A stretch of 18,483 bases of DNA from Candidatus Limnocylindria bacterium (GCA_030146365.1 JASLBU010000170.1:1-18483); one strand, 5' to 3'; shown: positions 6,139 to 14,630, counted from the first letter of the stretch. Program-made: numbers and translations. Notes: generated by a model from the letters alone, not told the origin.

Positions 6139-6980
6139 CCGGCGCACTGCCGCATCACGGCGAGCGGCCGGCGTCTGCCGCGTCGGGCTACGAGTCGACA
6201 CTCCCCGGCCATGTCGGCGACCGCATCGTCCAGATCGAGGGACTGCACAAGTGGTTCGGCGATAGCCACGTGCTGCGAGGCGTAAATCTGGAGGTCCGGC
6301 AGCGCGAGGCCGTGATGATCATCGGGCGATCCGGGTCCGGCAAGACGACGCTGCTCCGCTGCATCAACTTCCTCGAGGAACCGACCGCCGGGACCGTGGA
6401 GGTGGACGGCCTTCGGCTCGAAGCGGACCCCCTGCATGCTCGTTCGCGCACCCACCAGGAGCGCATCCGTCAGATTCGCCTTCGTGCGGGGATGCTGTTC
6501 CAGGACTTCAACCTCTTCCCCCACATGACCGTGCTCGGCAACTGCATCGAGGCCCCGACGCAGGTCCTTCGCACGCCGCGCGCCGAGGCGGTGCAGCGGG
6601 CCGAGTACTACCTGGAGCTCGTGGGGCTCATCGAGAAGCGCGACGAGTACCCTGCGCGGCTCTCCGGCGGGCAGAAGCAGCGCGTGGCGATCGCCCGGGC
6701 GCTGTGCATGGAGCCGAAGGTCCTGCTGTTCGACGAGCCGACGTCCGCCCTGGACCCCGAACTGATCGGGGAGGTCCTGCGGGTGATGGAGGACCTCGCC
6801 CACGGCGGGACGACGATGGTCGTGGTCACCCACGAGATGCATTTCGCCAAGGAGGCCGCGGACAAGGTCGTGTTCATGGAGAACGGCGAGGTGATCGAAC
6901 AGGGACCACCGGAACAGGTCCTCAACGACCCGCGGCACGCGTCGACCGCGCACTTCCTGCGCCGCTTCCTGGATGAGTAG
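6135..6980 (+). CDS. Amino-acid ABC importer ATP-binding protein (GlnQ/HisP type)
   Basis: This 281-aa cytosolic ATPase drives the importer. Walker A is GRSGSGKTT (64-72), the Q-loop is FQDFNLFPHM (Q123), the signature is LSGGQKQRVAIARA (from 176), Walker B and the D-loop are VLLFDEPTSALD (196-207), and the switch His is H233 in VVVTHEM. All are intact. About 28 extra N-terminal residues precede the conserved RIVQIEGLHKWFG; the GTG at 6135 is preferred because it overlaps the permease stop (GTGA) and follows GAGG at 6123-6126. The stop is 6 nt from that of the convergent AI-2E-family gene. The ligand class follows from the binding protein. Confidence 0.95.
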   Translation: MTGALPHHGERPASAASGYESTLPGHVGDRIVQIEGLHKWFGDSHVLRGVNLEVRQREAVMIIGRSGSGKTTLLRCINFLEEPTAGTVEVDGLRLEADPLHARSRTHQERIRQIRLRAGMLFQDFNLFPHMTVLGNCIEAPTQVLRTPRAEAVQRAEYYLELVGLIEKRDEYPARLSGGQKQRVAIARALCMEPKVLLFDEPTSALDPELIGEVLRVMEDLAHGGTTMVVVTHEMHFAKEAADKVVFMENGEVIEQGPPEQVLNDPRHASTAHFLRRFLDE

Positions 6981-6986
6981 GACGGG

Positions 6987-8171
6987 TCAGAGAGCGGGCG
7001 ACTCCAGGGTGCCCGCGCGGCGATCCTCGGAGCGGCGACGGAGCGGGAAGAGGATGTCGCGCAGGATGACATCGGCGACGGCGACGAGTGGGATGGCGAT
7101 GATGCCCCCGACGATGCCGGCCAGCGACGTGCCGGCGACGACGCCCAGAAGCACGGCGATGGCGGAGAGGTTGACGACCTTGCCCTGGATGTACGGCGTG
7201 ATCACCGAGCCCTCGAGCTGCTGCAGAACCACCAGCCAGACCGCCATCAGGAGGCCGGTCAACGGGGAGACCGTGAGGGCCACGAGGACGATCGGCCCGC
7301 CGGCGATGAAGGCCCCCGCGAGCGGGATGGCGGCGGTGATGAACGAGAGTGCGCCCAATGGAACGGCGAACGGCACGCCGAGGACGAGCATGCCGGCCGC
7401 GGAGCCCGCGCCGATCATGGCCATCACCAGAAGCTGTCCGCGAACGTAAGCACCGAGCCGGAGGAGCGCGTTGCGGGACACTCCGATGACGGCATCCCGG
7501 TCGCGCTCTTCGACGAACTCGAGGAACCAGCCGCGGGCGCGGTCACGCTCGATGAGCATCAGCGCACTCAGGAACACCACGATGAGGGCATTGGTGAGGA
7601 TGCTGGCGAGCGTCAACGGCACGGACAGCAGCGAGCCGAGCTCGGGTGCCGCGTCGGAGGCGCCCTGCGTGACTGAGTTGACGATCTCGGCGCCCTGGCC
7701 CTGACCGGCGATCCCGTCGATGAACGAGATGGCGCCCTCGCGAAGGCGTTCGGCACGTGCCGGCAGGTCATCGGCGAAGTCGACGAGCTGCCGAATGAGG
7801 GGCGGGAAGATGAGCGCCATGATGAGCGCGAAGGCGCCGATGAGGAGCACGTACGAGACGAGCACCGCAAGGATCCGGGGAAGGAAGCGCTCGAAGAATC
7901 GGACGAGGCCGTACAGGCCGGCGGCGAGAAGGATCGCGAGGAAGATGAGGATCAGCAGGAGTCGCAGCTGGTAGAGGAGGAAGGAGGCGAGCACCACGCC
8001 GACCACAACCAGGCTGACTCGGAACGTGATGCCGGCCACGCTGCGGGGCTCCTCCGGCTCGATGACGACGAGCGGTGCGGACGGCCGCGGTGCCGTGGTC
8101 AACCGCCCGACGGTCCCGCGCCACAGGGCGCGCGGCACGCCGGCAAGCGCAGAGAGGATCCGATTCAACAT
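6987..8171 (-). CDS. AI-2E family transporter (PerM-like permease)
   Basis: This 394-aa polytopic membrane protein has about eight TM helices. The family pattern is clear: paired N-terminal helices (VSLVVVGVVLASFLLYQL, LLLILIFLAILLAAGLYGLV), a soluble loop (PLIRQLVDFADDLPARAERL), then LGAYVRGQLLVMAMIG, PLAGAFIAGGPIVLVALT and the hallmark QQLEGSVITPYIQGKVVNLSAIAV. Family members export autoinducer-2 or act as antiporters or channels of uncertain substrate, so the name is only a family label. The start at MLNRILS is chosen over an upstream in-frame extension with no helix content. The gene lies 40 nt downstream of the winged-helix-like gene on the same strand and probably shares its transcript. 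Confidence 0.9.
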   Translation of the reverse strand: MLNRILSALAGVPRALWRGTVGRLTTAPRPSAPLVVIEPEEPRSVAGITFRVSLVVVGVVLASFLLYQLRLLLILIFLAILLAAGLYGLVRFFERFLPRILAVLVSYVLLIGAFALIMALIFPPLIRQLVDFADDLPARAERLREGAISFIDGIAGQGQGAEIVNSVTQGASDAAPELGSLLSVPLTLASILTNALIVVFLSALMLIERDRARGWFLEFVEERDRDAVIGVSRNALLRLGAYVRGQLLVMAMIGAGSAAGMLVLGVPFAVPLGALSFITAAIPLAGAFIAGGPIVLVALTVSPLTGLLMAVWLVVLQQLEGSVITPYIQGKVVNLSAIAVLLGVVAGTSLAGIVGGIIAIPLVAVADVILRDILFPLRRRSEDRRAGTLESPAL

Positions 8172-8211
8172 GCGGCCGCCATTCTGCACGGTTCCGCAAG
8201 GGGCGAGCCGC

Positions 8212-8685
8212 TCAGGAGCCGCGTGAGACCCCGTAGACCTCCGAGCGCGGGAGCCGCGCAGCCTCGTCCTCGGGCCGCACACGCTCAGTGGCTGGGCGCA
8301 GAGCCACCGGCTGATCGGCCGGCGAGCCCCCCTGGCGAGCGACGAGCCAGCGAAGCCCCACAGCGGTCAGCGTGGCCCCGCCCGCGGTGCCTGGTTCGAT
8401 GAAGGGCACGACGACCATCCGACGCTGACCGAGCCGCTCGATCGCGAGCTGCACCTCGAACGGATCGACGCCGAGCTCCGCGGCGAGCGGCAGGAGGTCC
8501 ACTGTCCGGTTCGGCTTCTGGAGGAGCGTGCGAAGGATGGCGGCGTCGAGCTCGATGGAGCTGACACCTTTCCCCGTGCCCGTGACGGTCGCAGCCGCCG
8601 CTGCTGCGGCCCCGGGCTCCGGCAAGACGGTCGTATCGGGGTCCGCCTGCTCGTTGGGTCGGGACCGGGTCGGCTTGGGGCTCAT
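8212..8685 (-). CDS. Winged-helix-like small protein
   Basis: This 157-aa protein has a low-complexity N-terminus (Pro/Arg/Glu, then an Ala run) and a central domain at about residues 45-120. That domain reads IELDAAILRTLLQKPNRTVDLLPLAAELGVDPFEVQLAIERL, a helix-turn-helix-like layout, followed by a possible wing (RRMVVVPFIEPG). A charged C-terminal tail has no clear motif. It may bind DNA, but no specific family is recognised. There is no SD; TATCCT (8694-8699, minus) lies 8 nt before the ATG, consistent with a leaderless mRNA. It is divergent from the J-domain gene with only 41 bp between starts. Confidence 0.7.
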   Translation of the reverse strand: MSPKPTRSRPNEQADPDTTVLPEPGAAAAAAATVTGTGKGVSSIELDAAILRTLLQKPNRTVDLLPLAAELGVDPFEVQLAIERLGQRRMVVVPFIEPGTAGGATLTAVGLRWLVARQGGSPADQPVALRPATERVRPEDEAARLPRSEVYGVSRGS

Positions 8686-8726
8686 CGGACGACAGGATAG
8701 CAAGCGAGACGTAGACTGCGGCGGCC

Positions 8727-9629
8727 ATGCCCGAGCTGGACCCGTACGCGACCCTTGGAGTGCCCCGTACCGCGACTCGTGAGGAGATCGCGCGAGCCTA
8801 CCGGCAGCTGGCGAAGCGCCACCATCCCGACGTGACCGCGACGCCCAGTCCCACCATGGCCCGCATCAACGAGGCGTGGAGCATCCTGTCCTCGCCGGCC
8901 CGCCGGGCGCGGTGGGACACCGCGCATGCCATCGTCCTGCCGCCCACGTGGGTTGCCACGCCGCGCACGCCCGCGCGCACCTCGCCAAGGACCTCGACGC
9001 GTCCCCCGCCCGCCGCGGCGGGTCCCCCATCCGTGCGTGACTCCCCGTGGTTCGCCGCGGCCGCGGTCGGCGGCGTCACTGTGGCCTTGCTCGTCGCGAT
9101 GTTCGTCATCAACGCCGTGGCGGCCTCCATTCCTCGGCCGAACGAGCCGTTCGGCGGTGCGCGCAGCTTCACCACCGATGGACTCACCCTCTCGTATCCG
9201 GAGGGGTGGAGCATCTACCCCGGTGAGGACGATCGCCCGGCGCGCGGGGAGGAGGGGCACGCGGTCGTCGCGCAGCTGGCGTCCGGCGCGATCGCGCCTG
9301 AGAATCGGTGCGTCTCCTTCATCCTGCCATGCTTCGGGCAGCGGCCGTCACTCGGGACCGGCCAGATCGTGGTCCTGATCACCGAGTGGCGGGGCGGCAC
9401 TCCGCCCCTCGAGGTGCTCGACGCGGGTCCCCGGGTCGGGGGCGCTCCGGCGGCCTTCCGCTCGGAGCGGTTCCGGCCGATCGCGACGTTCCTCTGGCAG
9501 ATCAGCCCGCCCGACTACCCCAACCGGTGGTTCGAGGTCGTGGCCCACGCGGGCGGCGGCAACGAGGCCCAGGATGCGGCCGAAGTGCTGCTCAGCGAGC
9601 TGCTCGGCACGATCGAGTTCACCGAATGA
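8727..9629 (+). CDS. J-domain protein with one TM and extracytoplasmic domain
   Basis: This 300-aa protein starts with a J domain (DPYATLGVPRTATREEIARAYRQLAKRHHPD) whose Hsp70-activating HPD is at residues 33-35. A Pro/Thr-rich linker follows (about 70-105), then one TM helix (about 109-133). A C-terminal domain of about 150 residues begins SFTTDGLTLSYPEGW, a start reminiscent of PsbP/LpqN-type domains. It lacks the G/F region, zinc fingers and substrate-binding domain of DnaJ, so it is not a general co-chaperone. The likely topology is J domain inside and C-terminal domain outside. There is no SD; TAGACT (8712-8717) is 9 nt before the ATG. Its stop is 27 nt from the dnaE stop. Confidence 0.85.
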   Translation: MPELDPYATLGVPRTATREEIARAYRQLAKRHHPDVTATPSPTMARINEAWSILSSPARRARWDTAHAIVLPPTWVATPRTPARTSPRTSTRPPPAAAGPPSVRDSPWFAAAAVGGVTVALLVAMFVINAVAASIPRPNEPFGGARSFTTDGLTLSYPEGWSIYPGEDDRPARGEEGHAVVAQLASGAIAPENRCVSFILPCFGQRPSLGTGQIVVLITEWRGGTPPLEVLDAGPRVGGAPAAFRSERFRPIATFLWQISPPDYPNRWFEVVAHAGGGNEAQDAAEVLLSELLGTIEFTE

Positions 9630-9635
9630 CCGCGA

Positions 9636-9649
9636 GCGCCGGCTGGCGC
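9636..9649. terminator. Short GC hairpin between convergent genes
   Basis: GCGCC and GGCGC form a 5-bp stem with a 4-nt loop in the 27-bp gap between the J-domain and dnaE stops. There is no T-tract, so this is only a weak candidate for a bidirectional terminator. Confidence 0.2.
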
Positions 9650-9656
9650 GTCGCAA

Positions 9657-12600
9657 CTATGCGAGGCGCTCCTCGGCTGCGGCCCGAAGCTCGACGCCAA
9701 CGGGCACCCCGGCCGCGCGGCGGACCGCCTCCCCGAGCCGCTCGTCCCAGGTGACCCGGCCCGGCAGGCGCACGGACCGAACCGCCCCCGCGACGGAGAG
9801 GTTCAGGACCACGGGCAGATGTCCGGGACGAAGGTCAAGCGCGCTCTTCACCGCCTCGATTGCGCCGAGCAGCCGGTCCGTGGGCACGTCCTCGCCGATC
9901 GAGACTTCCACCAGCGCGGCCCCGCTCACCGCAGCTGCCTGAATAGGCACCGCGTCCCGCGGTGCCGGCGGGTCCTCGCCCGGACCAGGCGCACCCATCG
10001 AGGATGACACCTGCTCCGCGAGGTCACTCGGCTGGGCCTCGACCACCGAGACGGCTGCGGGGGGCAGCGGCTGGACCGGAATCGGCTCCCGTCCGCCACC
10101 GACCGCGGGCCCATTGGCGCCAGTCGCCCAGACGCCCTGCACCCGCTCCGAGCCGCCCCGTTCCCCGCGCCGACCGGTGCGCGCGGCGAGCAGCCGATCC
10201 CGCTCTGCCGCGAAGGCGATCGGTCCCATGCGGACCGCGTCGTCCCACTGGTGGACTGCCTCGCACAGGATCTGGGAGGCCTCGTCGCGACGGTCGATCC
10301 GGCCGGTGACGAGGACGACGGAATCATCGGCCCACGACTGCGCGGTCTGTTCGAAAACCTTCGGGAAGACCACCACCTCGACGGAGCCCTGCAGGTCCTC
10401 CAGCGTCGCCACCAGCATCGTGGAGCCGGCGCGGGTCACCACCCGCCGCGACGAGAGGATGATGCCGCCGAGCGTCACCTTCGACTGCTCGTCCTCCTCG
10501 GCGAGGTCGCCGACGAACGCGGTGACGTAGTCGGGGAGGTCCGCCGCGATGTCACCCAGCGGGTGCTCCGACAGGTACAGGCCGATGAGCTCCTTCTCCC
10601 AGCGCAACCGCTCGCGCCGCGGGATCTCCTCGCCGCCCTCGAGGAACGTGCTCCCAGACTCGGTCGGCAGCGCGAACATGTCGAACAGCGTGGACTGGCC
10701 GGCGGCGACGTCACGCTGGTGCCGCTGCCCATTCTCGAGCGCCGGATCGAGCGCCGCGAGCAGCGCCCCGGCCGTGCCGAGCGACGCCATGGCGTTCGAC
10801 TTGATGAGCGACTCCAAAACTCGCTTGTTCACCGTGCGCAGGTCCACCCGCCGGCACAGGTCGTCCAATGAGCGGAAGGGGCCCGAATCGTCGCCGGACG
10901 CGCGCGCCGCCGCGATGGCCTCGATCGCCCCCTCGCCCACGTTCTTGATCGCCGCCATGCCGAAGCGAATGGCCTCGGGCGCACCGGACGCATCGGTCTC
11001 GACGCTGAACGGCGCCAGCGACTTCTGCACGTCCGGCGGACGGACCTCGATCCCGAGCCGCCGGCACTCGGCGATCACGGCGGCGACCTTCTCGGCGCGT
11101 CCCGAGAACCCATTGAGCACGGCTGTCATGAACTCGATCGGGTAGTTCGCCTTGAGGTAGGCAGTCTGGTAGGCAATGAGCCCGTAGCAGGTGGCGTGGG
11201 CCTTGTTGAAGCCGTATCGGGCGAAGGGCTCGAACTCGTGGAAGACCTTGTCGACGATCTGGGGCGGGATGCCCTTCTTCTTCGCGCCGGCCTTGAACTT
11301 CGCCTCGTGCTGTCGAAGGACGTCCTCCTTCTTCTTGCGGATGGCGTAGCAGAGGTTGTCCGCCTCGGGCCCCGTGTAGTCGGCCATCGCGATGGCCGCG
11401 GTCATGATGTCCTCCTGGTACACGAAGATCCCGTAGGTGTCGCGCAGCGCCGGTTCGAGCGAGTCGTGGAGATAGGAGACGGCCTCCGTGCCGTGCTTGC
11501 GCCGGATGTACGCCGGGATGTTGGCCATCGGCCCCGGACGGAAGAGGGCGACCATGGCGGCGAGATCGCGAACCTCGGTGGGCTTGAGCTCCTTCACGTA
11601 CCGGCGCATGCCGGACGACTCCAGCTGGAACACGCCGGTCGTCTCGCCCGTCCCGAGCAGCTCGAACGTCCTCGCGTCGTCCAGCGGGAGCGTGTCGACG
11701 TCGAGCCGGATGCCGCGGTGCTTCTCCACAAGGTCAACGGCATCGGCCAGGATGGTGAGGTTGATGAGGCCCAGGAAGTCGAACTTCAGCAGGCCGAGCG
11801 CCTCACAGGCGTGCATCTCGAACTGGGTCATCGTGGTCCTGCCGTCGGTCGCGCGCTGAAGCGGCATGATCTCGGTGAGCGGCTCGCGCGAGATCACGAT
11901 GCCAGCGGCGTGGGTCGAGGCATGGCGCGACACGCCTTCGAGCTGCTTCGCGATGCCGATGAGCTTCTCGACCCGGTCGTCTCCAGCCATTAGCTCGCGC
12001 AACGGCGGCGACGTCTCCACGGCACGATCCAGCGAGATGTTGAGCTCGTTCGGCACCGCCTTCGCCACCCGATCCGCCTCCGCGTACGTCAGCCCCATCG
12101 CGCGTCCCACGTCACGGATGGCGGCCTTCGCCCCCAACGTCCCGAAGGTGATGATCTGCGCGACTCGATCGCTGCCGTACTTGCGCGTGACGTAGTCGAT
12201 GACCTCGTCGCGCCGCGAGTCCTGGAAGTCGATGTCGATGTCCGGCATCGTCACCCGATCCGGGTTGAGGAACCGCTCGAACGGGAGTCCGTACGCCAGC
12301 GGGTCCACCGGAGTGATGCCGAGGCTGTACGTGACGATGGACCCCGGGGCCGAACCACGGCAGGTGATCATGATCCCCTGCTCCCGCGCGAACCGGGTGA
12401 AGTCGGCCACGATGAGAAAGTACGCGCTGTACCCCATCCGGTCGATGATCCCGAGCTCGTAGTCGAGCCGATGCCGGACCGCATCGGTCACCGTGCCGTA
12501 GCGGTCCACAAGGCCGCGCTCGCACTCCTTGCGGAGCCACGACGCTTCGGTCTCGCCCGCGGGAACCTCGAAATGTGGGAGGCGCAATCCCTCGTAGTCC

Positions 12601-13463
12601 AGGTTGACTTCGCACTGCTCGGCGATCCGCAGGGTGTTGTCCATCGCGTCGGGCAGCTCGCCGTTGAACAAGCGGCGCATCTGGGCCGCTGACTTCAGAT
12701 AGAACTCGTTGTTCTCGAACCGCATCCGGCCAGGCGTGTCGACGTTCGATGCCGTCTGGATGCAGACCAGCAGGTCGTGGGCCTCGTACTGGTCGGGCGA
12801 GGTGTAGTGCGTGTCGTTCGTCGCGACGAGCGGAATGTTCTGGCGTCTCGCGAGCTCCACGAGCTGGGGATGCAGACGGTTCTGCTCGCCGATCCCGTGC
12901 TCCTGCACCTCGACGAAGAAATTCCCGTCGCCCAGGATGTCGCGGTACTCCATGGCGGCCCTCGCGGCGCCGGCCTCATCGCCCTGGCCGAGCCGCTTCA
13001 GCACCTCGCCACCCAGGCACGCGGATGTGCCGATCAGCCCCTCGCTGTGCTTCGCGAGCAGCTCCTTGTCGAACCGAGGCTTGTAGTAGTAGCCGTCGAG
13101 GTGGGACGCAGTCGTGAGCGCCAGGAGGTTCCGGTAGCCGACGTCGTTCTTGGCCAGCAGGATCATGTGGTGGTAGTCGGCGTCCTGCTTGCCCTCCTTC
13201 TGCGTCATGCCGCGAGGACTGACGTACGCCTCCAGCCCGATGATCGGCTTGATGCCCGCCTTCTTTGCGGCCGCGTAGAACGGGATGACGCCGTACATGC
13301 TCCCGTGGTCCGTCAGCGCCACGGCCGGCATCCCCTGGTCGGCCACTCGCTTCGTCATCTCGCCGATGCGGCTCAGGCCGTCGAGGAGGCTGAACTCCGA
13401 GTGGACGTGGAGGTGGACGAAGTCGCCGTTCGGGCTCGAATCTGGGGCTCGCAGGGTCACCAC
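9657..13463 (-). CDS. dnaE: DNA polymerase III subunit alpha
   Basis: This 1268-aa replicative polymerase catalytic subunit has a PHP domain with metal-ligand motifs intact: HLHVH (17-21), LTDHG (D52, H53), E78, YHH (97-99), SAC, EHG and NDTHY. The polymerase core carries catalytic D408 and D410 in MPDIDIDF and D562 in KFDFLGL. A clamp-binding motif QSTLF sits at 923-927, and an OB fold spans about 995-1070. An unstructured Gly/Pro/Ala linker (about 1085-1182) leads to a last domain (LVEVSIGEDVPTDRLL to the end). An intact PHP in other bacteria carries the proofreading exonuclease, so this enzyme may proofread itself. The GTG start is uncertain because no SD is visible. No overlapping replication gene is present. 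Confidence 0.97.
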   Translation of the reverse strand: MVTLRAPDSSPNGDFVHLHVHSEFSLLDGLSRIGEMTKRVADQGMPAVALTDHGSMYGVIPFYAAAKKAGIKPIIGLEAYVSPRGMTQKEGKQDADYHHMILLAKNDVGYRNLLALTTASHLDGYYYKPRFDKELLAKHSEGLIGTSACLGGEVLKRLGQGDEAGAARAAMEYRDILGDGNFFVEVQEHGIGEQNRLHPQLVELARRQNIPLVATNDTHYTSPDQYEAHDLLVCIQTASNVDTPGRMRFENNEFYLKSAAQMRRLFNGELPDAMDNTLRIAEQCEVNLDYEGLRLPHFEVPAGETEASWLRKECERGLVDRYGTVTDAVRHRLDYELGIIDRMGYSAYFLIVADFTRFAREQGIMITCRGSAPGSIVTYSLGITPVDPLAYGLPFERFLNPDRVTMPDIDIDFQDSRRDEVIDYVTRKYGSDRVAQIITFGTLGAKAAIRDVGRAMGLTYAEADRVAKAVPNELNISLDRAVETSPPLRELMAGDDRVEKLIGIAKQLEGVSRHASTHAAGIVISREPLTEIMPLQRATDGRTTMTQFEMHACEALGLLKFDFLGLINLTILADAVDLVEKHRGIRLDVDTLPLDDARTFELLGTGETTGVFQLESSGMRRYVKELKPTEVRDLAAMVALFRPGPMANIPAYIRRKHGTEAVSYLHDSLEPALRDTYGIFVYQEDIMTAAIAMADYTGPEADNLCYAIRKKKEDVLRQHEAKFKAGAKKKGIPPQIVDKVFHEFEPFARYGFNKAHATCYGLIAYQTAYLKANYPIEFMTAVLNGFSGRAEKVAAVIAECRRLGIEVRPPDVQKSLAPFSVETDASGAPEAIRFGMAAIKNVGEGAIEAIAAARASGDDSGPFRSLDDLCRRVDLRTVNKRVLESLIKSNAMASLGTAGALLAALDPALENGQRHQRDVAAGQSTLFDMFALPTESGSTFLEGGEEIPRRERLRWEKELIGLYLSEHPLGDIAADLPDYVTAFVGDLAEEDEQSKVTLGGIILSSRRVVTRAGSTMLVATLEDLQGSVEVVVFPKVFEQTAQSWADDSVVLVTGRIDRRDEASQILCEAVHQWDDAVRMGPIAFAAERDRLLAARTGRRGERGGSERVQGVWATGANGPAVGGGREPIPVQPLPPAAVSVVEAQPSDLAEQVSSSMGAPGPGEDPPAPRDAVPIQAAAVSGAALVEVSIGEDVPTDRLLGAIEAVKSALDLRPGHLPVVLNLSVAGAVRSVRLPGRVTWDERLGEAVRRAAGVPVGVELRAAAEERLA

Positions 13464-13572
13464 ACGATGTTGCCAGAGTCGACGTCTCCCGGTCGGCAGG
13501 CTGACGCCAGGACGGCCAGCGACGAAGGTCCTCTTTGGAGCCTCGTTGGACGGTCGGCTGTAGCGCTAGACG

Positions 13573-13607
13573 CGTCGCTCAGGCCTTTGCGGAGGCCGCG
13601 AGCGACG
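13573..13607. promoter_or_regulatory. Hairpin upstream of dnaE
   Basis: CGTCGCTC (13573-13580) pairs with GAGCGACG (13600-13607), and inside it GGCCT (13582-13586) pairs with AGGCC (13593-13597) around a 6-nt loop. It lies in the 214-bp gap between the ABM gene stop and the dnaE start, both on the minus strand. It could terminate the ABM transcript or sit in the dnaE leader. No T-run follows. I see nothing else in this gap. Confidence 0.4.
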
Positions 13608-13677
13608 TACCCAGCGCTCCAATAGCCGGCCCGGCTGGGCACGGTCGAGCCCACCTGGAGCGCCGGTCGCTGGTGGT

Positions 13678-14064
13678 CTACTCGGCGCCGCCGTCGCGGG
13701 CGCGCGGCGCCATCTCCATCGATGAGTACGGCGTGAAGAGCGCAGGGACGTCGCTGCCGGCCAGGTTCGCTCGGAGCTCGGGACTGGCGGCGCCGAGCAC
13801 TTCCCCGTGAACGACATCCACGATCGACAGGATCGGGCCGAACAGGTCGGCGAGGTTCGCGGCGTGCGCGATGAGAGCCTGCGAGTCGCGATACCGCTCG
13901 ACGATGACGCACTCGGACTCGTCGTCGTTGAAGTAGGTGTCGTATGCGAGCGTTCCCGGGTCCTTCGTCTTCACGATCTCCATGGCCTGAGCCGAGAGGC
14001 GCTTGAACTCGCCGACTTTCCCCTCGTGGAACCTGAACCGTGCGATGCCCAGAATCTCAGTCAC
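13678..14064 (-). CDS. ABM-domain small monooxygenase-like protein
   Basis: This 128-aa protein belongs to the dimeric alpha-beta-barrel (antibiotic biosynthesis monooxygenase) type. It shows ILGIARFRFHEGKVGEFKRLSAQAMEIVKTKDPGTLAYDTYFNDDESECVIVERYRDSQALIAHAA, i.e. the usual strand, long helix, paired strands with an acidic turn, and a final helix before strand pattern. Members include quinol monooxygenases, heme-degrading enzymes and many of unknown substrate. An additional 30-residue tail rich in Ala/Arg is probably disordered. The GTG start is fixed by AGGAGG at 14073-14078 (minus), 8 nt upstream. It is divergent from the VOC gene. Confidence 0.85.
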   Translation of the reverse strand: MTEILGIARFRFHEGKVGEFKRLSAQAMEIVKTKDPGTLAYDTYFNDDESECVIVERYRDSQALIAHAANLADLFGPILSIVDVVHGEVLGAASPELRANLAGSDVPALFTPYSSMEMAPRARDGGAE

Positions 14065-14114
14065 CCGTACGGCCTCCTGCTTCCCGAGATATGCAGCGTA
14101 CTGTGGTCACGTCC

Positions 14115-14143
14115 TTGAGACTGCTCCCGGTGGCCAAAGATAT
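14115..14143 (+). promoter_or_regulatory. Weak candidate promoter of VOC gene
   Basis: TTGAGA (14115-14120; 5 of 6 to consensus) is followed after 17 nt by AGATAT (14138-14143), a poor -10. It lies in the 142-bp gap between the divergent ABM and VOC genes. Inference only. Confidence 0.22.
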
Positions 14144-14206
14144 CGGTCTGGAGCCCGCGGGGTGAGTGCAGCGGCGATCCAGCCACCGACGACAGGAGGA
14201 CGGAAG

Positions 14207-14611
14207 ATGAAACTGCTCGGCATCGTGTGGGCTGGCGTCCAGACGAGAGACTTCGACAACATGGCGGCGTTCATGGAGCGGCTCATCGGCGCTGCGGCCC
14301 CGCGCCAGGAGGCCGGCTTCCGGCTGTGGAGCTTCCCGGACGGCGACATCCTGGAGCTGTACGCGGACGGCGGCAAGCCGACGTTCGGGACGGCCCCGGT
14401 CGTGGGCTTTCGCGTCGACGACCTCGCGGAGGGCCGCGCGCGGCTCGAGGAGCTCGGCGCGGAGATCGTTGGTGGGTACGGGCCGAACGAGGACGGCTAC
14501 GCGAGCGTGCATTTCAAAGCTCCGGACGGAAACGTCTACGAGCTGACGTACGACCCGGACCACGAACGTCGGGCGCTGGACGGCGCAGGCGTTTCCGTCT
14601 CGGACGACTGA
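14207..14611 (+). CDS. VOC (glyoxalase/bleomycin-resistance) family protein
   Basis: This 134-aa protein is a single VOC unit: KLLGIVWAGVQTRDFDNMAAFMERLIG, then FRLWSFPDGDILELYADG, VVGFRVDDLAEGRARLEELGAEIVGGY and VHFKAPDGNVYELTYD. The last motif is the common PDGNxxEL metal-side strand with its Glu. The first-strand His often used as a metal ligand is not present, so a metal site is uncertain. The ATG has an excellent SD (AGGAGGA at 14194-14200). It is followed after 19 nt by the alpha/beta-hydrolase gene on the same strand and probably shares its transcript. The substrate is unknown. Confidence 0.88.
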   Translation: MKLLGIVWAGVQTRDFDNMAAFMERLIGAAAPRQEAGFRLWSFPDGDILELYADGGKPTFGTAPVVGFRVDDLAEGRARLEELGAEIVGGYGPNEDGYASVHFKAPDGNVYELTYDPDHERRALDGAGVSVSDD

Positions 14612-14630
14612 TGCGCTGCCCGTGACGCTC

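Noticed and set aside
11196..11993. Plus-strand open frame of 265 codons inside dnaE
   Set aside because: It is fully antisense to the conserved polymerase core.
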